From contig NZ_AP022873.1 of the NCBI RefSeq assembly GCF_014701235.1, positions 744,001 to 808,000 on the forward strand: 64,000 bases of DNA. The letters run 5' to 3'. The first letter of the stretch is position 1; each line of letters begins with the position of its first letter. A program made the position numbers and the translations under genes. The stretch comes from Dissulfurispira thermophila (GTDB lineage: Bacteria > Nitrospirota > Thermodesulfovibrionia > Thermodesulfovibrionales > Dissulfurispiraceae). Below the pieces are notes generated by a model. That model saw only the letters and a list, made by a program, of their open reading frames with translations. It searched no databases and had not been told where the DNA came from. Of this stretch, positions 31,179 to 40,038 are shown piece by piece.

Positions 31179-32612
31179 GTGATAGATGTTAAAGGTAAGA
31201 AGATTACCATTGTCGGACTTGCCAGAAGCGGTGTTGGTGCAGCAAATCTCCTTTGTAAATTAGGTGCCTTAGTTACAGTAACAGATAAGAAAAACATTGA
31301 AGAACTTGAACCCTATTTAAAAAGACTCAGTTCTGATATCAGACTTCAACTCGGCAATCATCCTGTAGAGCTATTCGAACAAAGTGATATTATTGTTGTA
31401 AGCCCGGGCGTTCCTTTAAATACTGCACCTCTAATGGCAGCATCTGAGAAAGGCATAAAGATAATAGGCGAACTGGAACTCGCATACCAAATAGTTAATA
31501 GTTTACCGCTCATAGTTAGCAGTAGTGATGAATTTGGCATCCATAAGCCATCTTTTCTTGCAGTAACAGGGACAAACGGAAAATCTACAACAACAGCACT
31601 CCTTTATGAGATACTAAAAAATAGCGATTTTAATGTTGTTGTGGGTGGTAATATAGGCAATGCACTTACAGAGGAAATCTCAAATCTCAGATTTAAAATT
31701 TCAGATCTTAATTACATTGTTGCCGAGGTATCGAGTTTTCAGCTTGAATCAATTGACACATTCAGACCGAAGGGTGCAGCAATTCTTAATATAACGCCTG
31801 ACCATTTGGACAGATACCATACAATGGCTGATTATATAGATGCTAAATGCAGGATATTTATGAATCAGTCAGCAGGAGATTTCCTGATATTAAATGCTGA
31901 TGATCCAACAACTGAAGAAATACAAAAAATAGGCAATAGACAATGGGCAATGGACAATAGACCCGAGATTTTTTACTTTAGCAGGAAGAGAGGGGTCAAA
32001 GGTGCTTACTGTAAAGACGGTGTTATTTATTTTAACTTGCCGGGACTGACTTCTGACTTTTGTCTTCTAACCTCTGATTTTAAAATCAAGGGTGTTCACA
32101 ATATTGAAAATGCTATGGCAGCTTCTTTAATGGCATTGCTGTCAGGCTGTAGCATTGATGCTGTAGCGGGTGCTTTGAAAGTTTTTTCGGGACTTGAGCA
32201 CAGGCTTGAGTTTGTTAGAGAGATAGATAATGTAAAATTTATAAATGATTCAAAAGGAACCAATGTAGGGGCAGTGGTGAAGTCTCTTGAGAGTTTTAAC
32301 GAGCCAATAGTGCTTATTGCAGGTGGAAGGGATAAGGATGGTGATTTTGCAATATTAAGGCCGATTATTAAAGAAAAAGTAAAGGCACTTATTCTTATTG
32401 GTGAAGCAAAGGATAAGATAAAAAAGGCAGTTGGAGATGTGATAAAAGATGTTTTTATTGAAGATGATTTTAAGACAGCGATAATAAAGGCAAAGCAGGT
32501 AGCATCATCAGGAGATGTGGTTTTGCTTTCACCTGCGTGTGCTAGTTTTGATATGTTCAGGGACTTTGAGGATAGGGGAAGGCAATTTAAAAGGGTGGTA
32601 ATGGAGTTATGA
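31179..32612 (+). CDS. murD: UDP-MurNAc-L-alanine--D-glutamate ligase
   Basis: MurD adds D-Glu to UDP-MurNAc-L-Ala. Visible motifs: TIVGLARSGVGAANLL, VTGTNGKSTTTALL, VAEVSSFQLESI, and NDSKGTNVGAVVKSLES. GTG start at 31179 after ATAGGA. At 477 residues it is longer than the usual 440-450. The extra length coincides with three separate heptanucleotide repeat arrays, coding for EEISNLRFKISDL, GNRQWAMDNRPE and LTSDFCLLTSDFKI. These presumably form surface loops. The four-base overlap with ftsW suggests coupling. Confidence 0.94.
   Translation: MIDVKGKKITIVGLARSGVGAANLLCKLGALVTVTDKKNIEELEPYLKRLSSDIRLQLGNHPVELFEQSDIIVVSPGVPLNTAPLMAASEKGIKIIGELELAYQIVNSLPLIVSSSDEFGIHKPSFLAVTGTNGKSTTTALLYEILKNSDFNVVVGGNIGNALTEEISNLRFKISDLNYIVAEVSSFQLESIDTFRPKGAAILNITPDHLDRYHTMADYIDAKCRIFMNQSAGDFLILNADDPTTEEIQKIGNRQWAMDNRPEIFYFSRKRGVKGAYCKDGVIYFNLPGLTSDFCLLTSDFKIKGVHNIENAMAASLMALLSGCSIDAVAGALKVFSGLEHRLEFVREIDNVKFINDSKGTNVGAVVKSLESFNEPIVLIAGGRDKDGDFAILRPIIKEKVKALILIGEAKDKIKKAVGDVIKDVFIEDDFKTAIIKAKQVASSGDVVLLSPACASFDMFRDFEDRGRQFKRVVMEL
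31675..31709 (+). repeat. heptanucleotide repeat 1 in murD
   Basis: Five 7-base units: AAATCTC twice, then AGATTTA, AAATTTC, AGATCTT. The array is in frame within murD. Confidence 0.68.
31932..31962 (+). repeat. heptanucleotide repeat 2 in murD
   Basis: Four units of consensus GRCAATR (GGCAATA, GACAATG, GGCAATG, GACAATA) plus GAC. Each base difference is a transition. Confidence 0.75.
32046..32080 (+). repeat. heptanucleotide repeat 3 in murD
   Basis: Five units: CTGACTT twice, TTGTCTT, CTAACCT, CTGATTT. They encode the peptide LTSDFCLLTSDF, which is itself a direct repeat of LTSDF. Confidence 0.72.
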
Positions 32613-33847
32613 AACAGCAATATGACAGATGGATATTGATTATAGTGATTCTGCTTATATTAATCGGGTTGATGGCTGTATATAGCTCTACATCAGTGAT
32701 TTCCCCTGATATTGTGGAGAAGTATCGAAAAAAAGGTGTAGTTATAAGCCAGTTTGGCTTCCTCAAGAAACAGTTGTTTACGGTTTTGCTTGGCTTAATT
32801 GCAATGTTTGCTGCATATAAAGTACCTTTACAATATCTGAAAAAAATCTCTATTCCTCTGCTTGTTATATCACTCATTTGTCTGGTAATGGTATTTACAA
32901 AACTGGGCATTACTGCAGGTGGAGCAAGGAGATGGATAAGGATATGGCCTTCTTCATTCCAGCCTTCAGAACTTGTGAAACTCTCGATGGTTATATTTCT
33001 TTCATGGTATATGAGCCTTTCGAGTTACAGAAATGATAAATTCATGTCGTTTGCTATTCCTGTAGGAATAATGGGATTATTTCAGATTGTATTCTTGAAG
33101 CAACCTGATTTTGGAGCTGTCATGAGTCTTGGCATATTGACAATAGCTATGCTTTTTTTATCTGGCATAAAATTGCGTTATATATTATCACTTAGCATTA
33201 TCACTATGCCCATTATTTTCAAGCTTATATCTGAACCATATCGATGGAAAAGGGTTGCAGCATTTCTTGATCCGTGGAAAGATCCACAAGGCAGTGGATT
33301 TCAACTTGTTCAATCATTTATAGCCCTTGGGAGTGGAGGTATTAAGGGAGTTGGGCTTGGAGAAGGAAAGCAGAAACTTTCATTTTTGCCAGAGGTTCAT
33401 ACAGATTTTATATTTTCATTGATAGGTGAGGAATTGGGGTTTATTGGTGTAATTTTTGTGATTTTTTTATTTTTTATTTTATTTATCAAAGGAATTGGCA
33501 TAGCACAGAAGACATCTGACACATTTGCATATTATCTTGCATATGGCATATCCATGATGATAGCGATTCAGGCTGTTATTAATTTTGCTGTTGTCACAGG
33601 AATGGTTCCGACAAAAGGTCTTCCTCTACCGTTTATAAGCTATGGGGGGTCATCACTCCTTGTCAGTATGACGGCTATAGGGCTGTTGTTGAATGTTTCT
33701 AAAAGCAGTAACGAGTTGTCAGTAATAAGTAGTGATGCAAAGGCAGTAAAGGCTAAAAGCTCACTGCTCGTTACTCGTTACTCTTTGCCGAACAAATGGC
33801 AGAGAGGACATGGATATAGAAGATATAGTAGAATGAAAAGGATATAA
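32609..33847 (+). CDS. ftsW: septal peptidoglycan glycosyltransferase FtsW
   Basis: A SEDS-family membrane protein of 412 residues that polymerises lipid II at the septum with FtsI. Motifs: AVYSSTSV near the N-terminus, GARRWIRIWPSSFQPSELVKLS, RWKRVAAFLDPWKDPQGSGFQLVQS, FLPEVHTDFIFSLIGEELGF, and GLPLPFISYGGSSLLVSM. The cytosolic C-terminal tail is extended by low-complexity sequence (KAVKAKSSLLVTRYSL) coming from a heptamer repeat. It overlaps murD. Confidence 0.96.
   Translation: MKQQYDRWILIIVILLILIGLMAVYSSTSVISPDIVEKYRKKGVVISQFGFLKKQLFTVLLGLIAMFAAYKVPLQYLKKISIPLLVISLICLVMVFTKLGITAGGARRWIRIWPSSFQPSELVKLSMVIFLSWYMSLSSYRNDKFMSFAIPVGIMGLFQIVFLKQPDFGAVMSLGILTIAMLFLSGIKLRYILSLSIITMPIIFKLISEPYRWKRVAAFLDPWKDPQGSGFQLVQSFIALGSGGIKGVGLGEGKQKLSFLPEVHTDFIFSLIGEELGFIGVIFVIFLFFILFIKGIGIAQKTSDTFAYYLAYGISMMIAIQAVINFAVVTGMVPTKGLPLPFISYGGSSLLVSMTAIGLLLNVSKSSNELSVISSDAKAVKAKSSLLVTRYSLPNKWQRGHGYRRYSRMKRI
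33760..33787 (+). repeat. heptanucleotide repeat in the ftsW tail
   Basis: Four units: CTCACTG, CTCGTTA, CTCGTTA, CTCTTTG, coding within the FtsW C-terminal tail. Confidence 0.68.
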
Positions 33848-33880
33848 TCCCAATTTATGTAAAAGGTTTTCAGGTACAAT

Positions 33881-34975
33881 ATGAAGATAATAATCGCAGG
33901 CGGAGGTACAGGAGGACATCTTTATCCTGGCATTGCAGTAGCGGAAGAAATTAAAAGGAGATTTCCTGATGCTAATATAATCTTTGTTGGGACGGATCAT
34001 GGGATAGAGGCTAAAGTTATTCCCAGGGAGGGGTATCCTATAAAATTTTTAAAAGCAGAGGGGCTTGTAGGAAAGTCTCTGTTTAAAAAAATTAAGGCGT
34101 TGATTACCTTTTTGTCCTCTATTTGGGGTTCTTACAAGATACTCAGGTCAATAAGACCTGATATTGTTATAGGGGTTGGCGGCTATGCATCCGTGGGCAT
34201 GGTGCTTACAGCACATTTCAAAGGCATACCAACATTAATACTGGAACAAAATTCTGTCCCAGGGTTTGCAAATAAATTTCTTGGAAGATTTGTAGATGCA
34301 ATTACCTTGACATATCAGGAGAGCATCTCTTTTTTCTCAAAAGAGAAATCATATTTAACAGGAAATCCAGTAAGAAAACAGATACTCCAAAGAGACGAAA
34401 AAAAGGCGTATAGTGTATTTCCTGTTGAAAAGGAAAGGTTTACAGTATTTGTGTTTGGAGGTAGTTCAGGCGCAAGGAGCATAAACAGTGCAATGGTAGA
34501 GGCATTGAATTATCTGCTCGATTTAAGACAAAATATTCAGTTTCTTCATCAGACGGGTGAGATTGATTACGATATAGTGAAGGATGCTTATAGGAGGCTT
34601 GGTTTTAACGGTATTGTGGTGCCTTTTGTATATCAAATGGCAGAGGCATATTCAATATCTGATATTGTTATCTGTAGGGCAGGGGCAACAACCCTGTCAG
34701 AAATCACGGCTATAGGAAAGCCAGCTATATTGATACCGTTTCCTTATGCAGCATCAAATCATCAGGAGTCTAATGCAAGAAAGCTCCAAGACATGGGGGC
34801 TGCTCGTGTGATACTTGACAGAGATTTGAGCGGTGAGGTGCTGGCAGATGCTATAAGGAATCTATATGTTGATGAGAAGGCGAGGAAGGAGATGCAGAAA
34901 GCTGCACTGGCATTCGGAAGAGCGGATGCAGCAGAAAAAATCGTAGATTTAGCGATAAGCTTAATAAAGAAATGA
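33881..34975 (+). CDS. murG: lipid II synthase MurG
   Basis: MurG transfers GlcNAc from UDP-GlcNAc to lipid I on the inner face of the membrane. The 364-residue GT-B protein begins IIIAGGGTGGHLYPGIAVAEE (G-loop 1) and has GVGGYASVGMVL (G-loop 2), EQNSVPGFANKFL, FVFGGSSGARSIN (G-loop 3), and CRAGATTLSEI. Normal length and position. Confidence 0.97.
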   Translation: MKIIIAGGGTGGHLYPGIAVAEEIKRRFPDANIIFVGTDHGIEAKVIPREGYPIKFLKAEGLVGKSLFKKIKALITFLSSIWGSYKILRSIRPDIVIGVGGYASVGMVLTAHFKGIPTLILEQNSVPGFANKFLGRFVDAITLTYQESISFFSKEKSYLTGNPVRKQILQRDEKKAYSVFPVEKERFTVFVFGGSSGARSINSAMVEALNYLLDLRQNIQFLHQTGEIDYDIVKDAYRRLGFNGIVVPFVYQMAEAYSISDIVICRAGATTLSEITAIGKPAILIPFPYAASNHQESNARKLQDMGAARVILDRDLSGEVLADAIRNLYVDEKARKEMQKAALAFGRADAAEKIVDLAISLIKK

Positions 34976-35008
34976 ATTCAAACAAACTCGATTTAAACAG
35001 GAGTTAAA

Positions 35009-36397
35009 ATGTTCAATAAATACAGGATAATTCATTTTGTCGGTATCGGTGGTATTGGAATGAGCGGTATCGCAGAGGTGCTGTATAATTTAGGATATGA
35101 GGTTACAGGCTCCGATATAAAGGAATCAGAAGTAACAAGTAGATTAAGAAATCTTGGTATAAAGATATTTATAGGACATGACAGTAAAAATATAAATAGC
35201 GCCCATGTTGTTGTCATATCATCTGCTGTCTCTACAGACAACCCAGAGGTTTTAGAGGCAAAACAGAGGTCTATCCCTGTAATACCAAGAGCTGAGATGC
35301 TCGCAGAACTTGGCAGGCTTAGATATGGCATTCTTGTTGCAGGCGCTCATGGTAAAACAACAACAACATCACTTGTTGCAACTATACTCAATGAAGGAGG
35401 GCTTGACCCAACAGTTATTATAGGTGGAAAACTTAAGTCCATGGGAAGCAATGCAAAGCTTGGTCAGGGTGACTATATAGTGGCAGAGGCAGATGAAAGT
35501 GATGGCTCTTTTCTTAAGCTCAATCCGACAATTGCTGTTATAACCAATATAGACAGGGAGCATATGGATTATTTTAAAGATATAGACCTTCTTAAGCATG
35601 CATTCTTATCATTTATAAATAAAATACCATTTTATGGGATTGCAGTTGTTTGTATCGAGAATGGATATATCAGAGAGATAATCCCATTAATCCAGAGGAA
35701 ATATTTGACCTATGGACTGTCAGAAGGATCGGATATTTATGCCAGGAATATACAGTCTTTAGGCATGAGGATAGGCTTTGAGGCAGTGTATAAGGGTAAG
35801 CCTCTGGGAATGTTTAATATCCCATTGCCCGGAAAACACAATGTGCTGAATAGTCTTGCGGCAATAGCTGTTGCAATGGAACTCCAGATACCTCTGGATG
35901 TTATTGCGAGGGCATTGAACAATTTTAGCGGAATACAGCGCAGATTTGAATTTAAAGGAGAAGTAAACGGTATTAAGATTTTTGATGATTATGGTCATCA
36001 TCCTTCTGAAATAATGGCGACACTCAGAGCAGCAAGGGAATGTTTTAATGACAGCAGGTTGTTTGTTTTGTTTCAACCACATAGATATACACGCACAAGG
36101 GATTTGATGAATGAATTTATTACAAGCTTTACCTCGTGCCTGAATAGCTCTGACAGATTGTTTTTAATGGATATATATTCTGCAGGTGAAAAGCCCATAG
36201 AGGGGGTAAGTTCTAAAGTCCTTGCTAAAAAGATACAGTATGCAGGATTTAAAAATTTATCATATATTCCTGATAGGAGGGAAATACTTGAAAAAGTAGC
36301 ATCTGAACTGAAACAAGGCGATGTGCTTATAACTCTCGGCGCAGGCGATGTGTATAAGATTGGCGAAGAGGTATTAAAAAAAACAAATTTAGGTTGA
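35009..36397 (+). CDS. murC: UDP-MurNAc--L-alanine ligase
   Basis: MurC adds the first L-Ala to UDP-MurNAc. The 462-residue protein shows FVGIGGIGMSGIAEVL, VAGAHGKTTTTSLVA, EADESDGSFLKLNP, FDDYGHHPSEI and FQPHRYTRTRD. AGGAG precedes the ATG. In most clusters murB follows immediately; here a three-gene restriction-modification module intervenes. Confidence 0.96.
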   Translation: MFNKYRIIHFVGIGGIGMSGIAEVLYNLGYEVTGSDIKESEVTSRLRNLGIKIFIGHDSKNINSAHVVVISSAVSTDNPEVLEAKQRSIPVIPRAEMLAELGRLRYGILVAGAHGKTTTTSLVATILNEGGLDPTVIIGGKLKSMGSNAKLGQGDYIVAEADESDGSFLKLNPTIAVITNIDREHMDYFKDIDLLKHAFLSFINKIPFYGIAVVCIENGYIREIIPLIQRKYLTYGLSEGSDIYARNIQSLGMRIGFEAVYKGKPLGMFNIPLPGKHNVLNSLAAIAVAMELQIPLDVIARALNNFSGIQRRFEFKGEVNGIKIFDDYGHHPSEIMATLRAARECFNDSRLFVLFQPHRYTRTRDLMNEFITSFTSCLNSSDRLFLMDIYSAGEKPIEGVSSKVLAKKIQYAGFKNLSYIPDRREILEKVASELKQGDVLITLGAGDVYKIGEEVLKKTNLG

Positions 36398-36418
36398 GGA
36401 TGAGGTTTGGGAGTAGCT

Positions 36419-37828
36419 ATGAAGATAAAAACTGTCTTTACAACAAAAGAGGCTGCAAGATATCTCGGCATCAGCCCCTCCACAATCTACCGCATGGAGA
36501 AACAGGGATTGATAACATCAATCAGGACTCCCGGTGGTCAGAGGAGATTCAGCAGGGAAAGCATAGAGAGATATTTACAGAGGAGTCAGGATTTTGAAGC
36601 CCCCCAGAACCCGAGTAGATTCAAAAAAGGCGACCTTATGGTGAGAGAGAGCGTGGAGGTTTATGGTGAAGGGGAAGAAAAATATCAGGGTTGTATTTTT
36701 ACATGCACTGATAGCACGGAAAAGGACTGTTTCGATAGGATGCTTTTTGCAACCAATAAGATATACGAAGATAAGGCACTTAAAGTAAAAAAGGGCGACA
36801 TTCTCTTTTTGTTAAATTTAGACAGTGATGTGCTTTACGGTCCTTTTAAAGCCAAAACAGATGGTGCAAAAGACATTGTTCCAGAGGCATGGAATGGCAA
36901 GTATCCGTATCAGGTGAAAGTAGAAAGGGATGGACAGGTTAAAGTCATAAGGGGCGCCAAAAAGATACTTGCAAGAATGAATGTTAGCTGGAAGGATATT
37001 TTAAATAAAGACGATGCTGATCTAATCTTGGATTACATAAAGGAACCTGATAGATTTAATTGGAACAGAGTTAAAACAAAAAAGCCTGCAAATAACAATG
37101 AGAAGCCATCTCTTGAGGCTACAACCCTATGGGATTATCCAAAACAGAGTTATGGAAAAACTCCAAAGGGAAATAACAAATATGCTGGAGTAACTCCAGC
37201 CTTTATTATTTATAACATGATTAAACGCTATACGGAAAAGGGGGATTTAGTTGTTGACCCAATGGCAGGTAGTGGGACTACGCTTGATGTCTGCAAAGAA
37301 GAAGAAAGAAGGTGTATTGCCTACGACATAAAGCCTCCAAGACCTGACATTATCCAGAACGATGCAAGGCATATCCCTCTTGATGATAACAGTGTTGATA
37401 TGATATTCATCGATTCACCTTATGGGGACAATATAAAATACAACGACCATCCAGACAATATAGGCAATATCTCATCAGAGGATGAAAGATTTTACGACGA
37501 GTTAGAAGAGGTGATGAAGGAATGTCACCGTATATTAAAGCCTGGAAAGGTTCTTGGCTGGCTGATTGGAGACCAGTGGGTAAAAAAGAAATTTACGCCT
37601 GTTGGATTCAAGATTTACGAGAGATTGTGTAAATATTTTGATACAGTAGATATTATCTGTGTGGCAAGGCGCGGACAGACATCAAATACAGGCATATGGT
37701 ATAACAGGGCTATTCGTTTCAATTTCTATCTGCGCGGTTTTAAGTACCTATTCTTAATGAGAAAGCCATTGCCAAATCTGCAAGTATCATCCAAAAGAGA
37801 TATTAAATGGACACACTATAAAAGGTAA
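36419..37828 (+). CDS. HTH-DCD-DNA methyltransferase fusion
   Basis: A 469-residue protein with three parts. Residues about 5-55: excisionase/MerR-like helix-turn-helix (FTTKEAARYLGISPSTIYRME, TPGGQRRFSRESIERYL). Residues about 90-170: a segment matching the DCD-domain pattern (YQGCIFTCTDSTEKDCFDRM, ILFLLNLDSDVLYGPFKAK, IVPEAWNGKYPYQVKV). DCD is best known from plants and is related in fold to YTH/EVE-type base readers. Residues about 235-440: amino-methyltransferase with SAM motif DPMAGSGTT and catalytic DSPY (variant of D/S-PPY), so N6-adenine or N4-cytosine methylation. The start at 36419 follows GGGAG; a TTG at 36407 is possible. The next gene is a type II nuclease, five bases away. HTH and DCD may steer target recognition or autoregulation. 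Confidence 0.8.
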   Translation: MKIKTVFTTKEAARYLGISPSTIYRMEKQGLITSIRTPGGQRRFSRESIERYLQRSQDFEAPQNPSRFKKGDLMVRESVEVYGEGEEKYQGCIFTCTDSTEKDCFDRMLFATNKIYEDKALKVKKGDILFLLNLDSDVLYGPFKAKTDGAKDIVPEAWNGKYPYQVKVERDGQVKVIRGAKKILARMNVSWKDILNKDDADLILDYIKEPDRFNWNRVKTKKPANNNEKPSLEATTLWDYPKQSYGKTPKGNNKYAGVTPAFIIYNMIKRYTEKGDLVVDPMAGSGTTLDVCKEEERRCIAYDIKPPRPDIIQNDARHIPLDDNSVDMIFIDSPYGDNIKYNDHPDNIGNISSEDERFYDELEEVMKECHRILKPGKVLGWLIGDQWVKKKFTPVGFKIYERLCKYFDTVDIICVARRGQTSNTGIWYNRAIRFNFYLRGFKYLFLMRKPLPNLQVSSKRDIKWTHYKR

Positions 37829-37833
37829 AGAAA

Positions 37834-38763
37834 ATGAACGAGCAGGAGATCAAAAAGGAAATAGAAGAGAAGATCAACAGTTTAGAAAAACTGAAAGGAA
37901 AAGATATTGCTGATATTCTCCTCTCAATATATAAAAGAGAAACCGTTGGCTTGTCAATAGAAGAGAGGATTGATCAAATCTCAACTTTGTGGGGTTTTGT
38001 AGAGGAAATCTTCGCTATAGATAAAGAAAACATACATCCATATTTAGAAAGATTGGATGATCCAGAACAATCTAAGAAGGGTTTTTTAGGAAATGCATGG
38101 GAACAAATATTTGAAGCATTAGCAAATGAATTTTTAGAAACACTTGATATTAAAGTGATCAGATTATCAAAGGAAAACATAGAAAGACTTGTAAAAGAAA
38201 AAATAAAAGATTTAGAAGATAATTTTAAAAAATTTAGAGATCTTGGTTTAATAAAAGAGTCCAGTTTTTCTTTCAGACGAATCGTTGAGTTGCTTTATGA
38301 AGACATAATAAGGCAATTAAAAGTATATATAGATGATGAATATAAAGTTTCTGTTAACCCAGATTGTGATCTTATAATTGTTAAATATATAAATGATGGA
38401 ACTTATACAGGTAAGATGCTTGTTTTAGCTGTTTTGTCTTCAAAAAAGAAGTTTAGAGAGCGTATTGCTCAGGTTGGTTATTGGACTGTAAAATTTAGGC
38501 ATTCTGGTTCAAAGATTAAAAATCTGCTGATCACACCTGATGAAGATAAAGATTTTCTTAAGGATAGCGATCACAAGAAGATTGCAGAGTTTGATACCGA
38601 TGGAACTTATGTTGTGTATTCTAAGGAAATAAGAAGTACGAAAATAAAGCATCTAAAGTTCTTAAGAGAAGATGTGGAAAAGATATTAAATGAACGAAGT
38701 GAAGAAATAGCAATGTATGATAGATATGGCAGTATTATCGGCAAACTTTTAAATCAGAGGTGA
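37834..38763 (+). CDS. type II restriction endonuclease, BsaWI-like
   Basis: A 309-residue protein. The first half is helical and charged. The second half carries a PD-(D/E)XK-like core: NPDCDLIIVKY followed by MLVLAVLSSKKKFRERIAQVGYW. The S-x-K-x-x-FRER-x-x-Q-x-x-YW pattern is that of BsaWI-family and related CCGG-recognising nucleases. This assignment is by motif recall, not by a search. Cleavage specificity is unknown, with W-CCGG-W as a hypothesis. It follows the methyltransferase after five bases with AAAGGTAAAG as ribosome site. A further small gene follows after four bases. Confidence 0.68.
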   Translation: MNEQEIKKEIEEKINSLEKLKGKDIADILLSIYKRETVGLSIEERIDQISTLWGFVEEIFAIDKENIHPYLERLDDPEQSKKGFLGNAWEQIFEALANEFLETLDIKVIRLSKENIERLVKEKIKDLEDNFKKFRDLGLIKESSFSFRRIVELLYEDIIRQLKVYIDDEYKVSVNPDCDLIIVKYINDGTYTGKMLVLAVLSSKKKFRERIAQVGYWTVKFRHSGSKIKNLLITPDEDKDFLKDSDHKKIAEFDTDGTYVVYSKEIRSTKIKHLKFLREDVEKILNERSEEIAMYDRYGSIIGKLLNQR

Positions 38764-38767
38764 GACT

Positions 38768-39031
38768 ATGAAACCACATCTTATAGAAATCAGAGAGCCA
38801 GAGACTCAACAAAGTATCATCATTGATATGGAGGGACCTTATCACTCAAAAAACAAGAAAATCGGTGAGCATATGTATGGGGCAACAATCTATATTGATG
38901 GTATCCCCTATCACTTTGAAAAATATATTCCTACAGAGGATGAGCTAAATAAATTTGGAGAAGAAAATGAAGGCAGACCGAGATTTTCAAGAAATGGTTT
39001 TTTATATCGCCTTGTGCCTTTTACTGAATAG
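38768..39031 (+). CDS. 87-residue protein of the restriction module
   Basis: Unrecognised. A hydrophilic protein with beta-like pattern (SIIIDMEGPYHSKNKKIGE, YGATIYIDGIPYHFEKYIP, FLYRLVPF) and no membrane segment. It lies four bases after the nuclease gene with AGGTGAG upstream of its ATG, and 15 bases before murB. It therefore probably belongs to the inserted module, as a controller or accessory protein, rather than to peptidoglycan synthesis. Confidence 0.65.
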   Translation: MKPHLIEIREPETQQSIIIDMEGPYHSKNKKIGEHMYGATIYIDGIPYHFEKYIPTEDELNKFGEENEGRPRFSRNGFLYRLVPFTE

Positions 39032-39046
39032 TAAGGTTATGGAGCA

Positions 39047-39970
39047 ATGACCTATGAACATTTAAAAGATTTTTGCATTTCACGGAATATTGACATTCGG
39101 TTTAACGAACCAATGTCAATACATACATCTCTTAAAATCGGTGGCCCAGCCGATATTGCACTATTCCCTAATGAATCTTCTATATCTGAACTCATAAAAA
39201 CTCTTACTAAAGAAGGAATTCCGTATATAGTTATTGGTGGTGGCACGAATATACTGATAAAGGACAGTGGCATCGGTGGTGCTGTAATTTTTACATCAAG
39301 GATTAATGGTATCACACAAAATACAGAATACAGAACACAGGATGCAGACACAGAATGTATCTTTGTGCAATCTGGCTGCCTTCTTCAGAAAGTTATTAAT
39401 CTATGTATTGAGCATGGACTTTCTGGGATGGAGGGATTGGCAGGGATTCCTGGTTCAGTGGGAGGTGCAATTGCAGGAAATGCAGGTTCATTTGGATATG
39501 AGATAAAAGATGTGATTAAATCAGTCAATTTAGTAATGCCAGATGGAAGCATAAAGAATCTATCTTCAAGTGATATTGGTTTTCAATATAGGAGTTCAAA
39601 TATCACTTCAGGTGCGATTATCCTCAGCACTATTTTATGCCTTAGGAGAGACGAGCCTTTTAAAATTAAAAAAAGATTTGTAGAATTCATCAATGAAAAA
39701 AAATCAAGACAGCCTGTGTCAAAACTATCAGCAGGATGCGTTTTTAAAAATCCAAAAGATATAGCTGCTGGCAAACTCATAGCTGATGCGGGATGCAAGG
39801 GTATGAGGTTTGGGGATATAGAGGTCAGCACAATGCATGCAAATTTTTTTATAAATAGAGGAAAAGGAACAGCAGATGATTTTCTCAAACTTATGGATAT
39901 TGTGAGCAAAAAGGTAAAAGATAAATTTGGGATAGTTCTTGAGCCAGAGATAAAGGTATTAGGGAGATAA
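39047..39970 (+). CDS. murB: UDP-N-acetylenolpyruvoylglucosamine reductase
   Basis: MurB reduces UDP-GlcNAc-enolpyruvate to UDP-MurNAc using FAD and NADPH. The 307-residue protein has NTSLKIGG-like HTSLKIGGPADIALFP, VIGGGTNILIKD, GMEGLAGIPGSVGGAIAGNAGSFG, the catalytic-serine region KLSAGCVFKNP and C-terminal EPEIKVLGR. A heptanucleotide array (39320-39347) supplies the low-complexity loop QNTEYRTQDADTE. Confidence 0.95.
   Translation: MTYEHLKDFCISRNIDIRFNEPMSIHTSLKIGGPADIALFPNESSISELIKTLTKEGIPYIVIGGGTNILIKDSGIGGAVIFTSRINGITQNTEYRTQDADTECIFVQSGCLLQKVINLCIEHGLSGMEGLAGIPGSVGGAIAGNAGSFGYEIKDVIKSVNLVMPDGSIKNLSSSDIGFQYRSSNITSGAIILSTILCLRRDEPFKIKKRFVEFINEKKSRQPVSKLSAGCVFKNPKDIAAGKLIADAGCKGMRFGDIEVSTMHANFFINRGKGTADDFLKLMDIVSKKVKDKFGIVLEPEIKVLGR
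39320..39347 (+). repeat. heptanucleotide repeat in murB
   Basis: Four units: AATACAG twice, AACACAG, GATGCAG, in frame within murB. Confidence 0.7.
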
Positions 39971-40038
39971 AATAGATTGGAGATATTATGTATTTACCTG
40001 ATAAAATAAGAGGCAAGAAATTTGAGAGGTAATAATTT

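Noticed and set aside
31932-31962. Heptamer array as a frameshift or assembly artefact in murD
   Set aside because: The frame stays open with normal MurD motifs on both sides, and similar in-frame arrays occur in several other genes.
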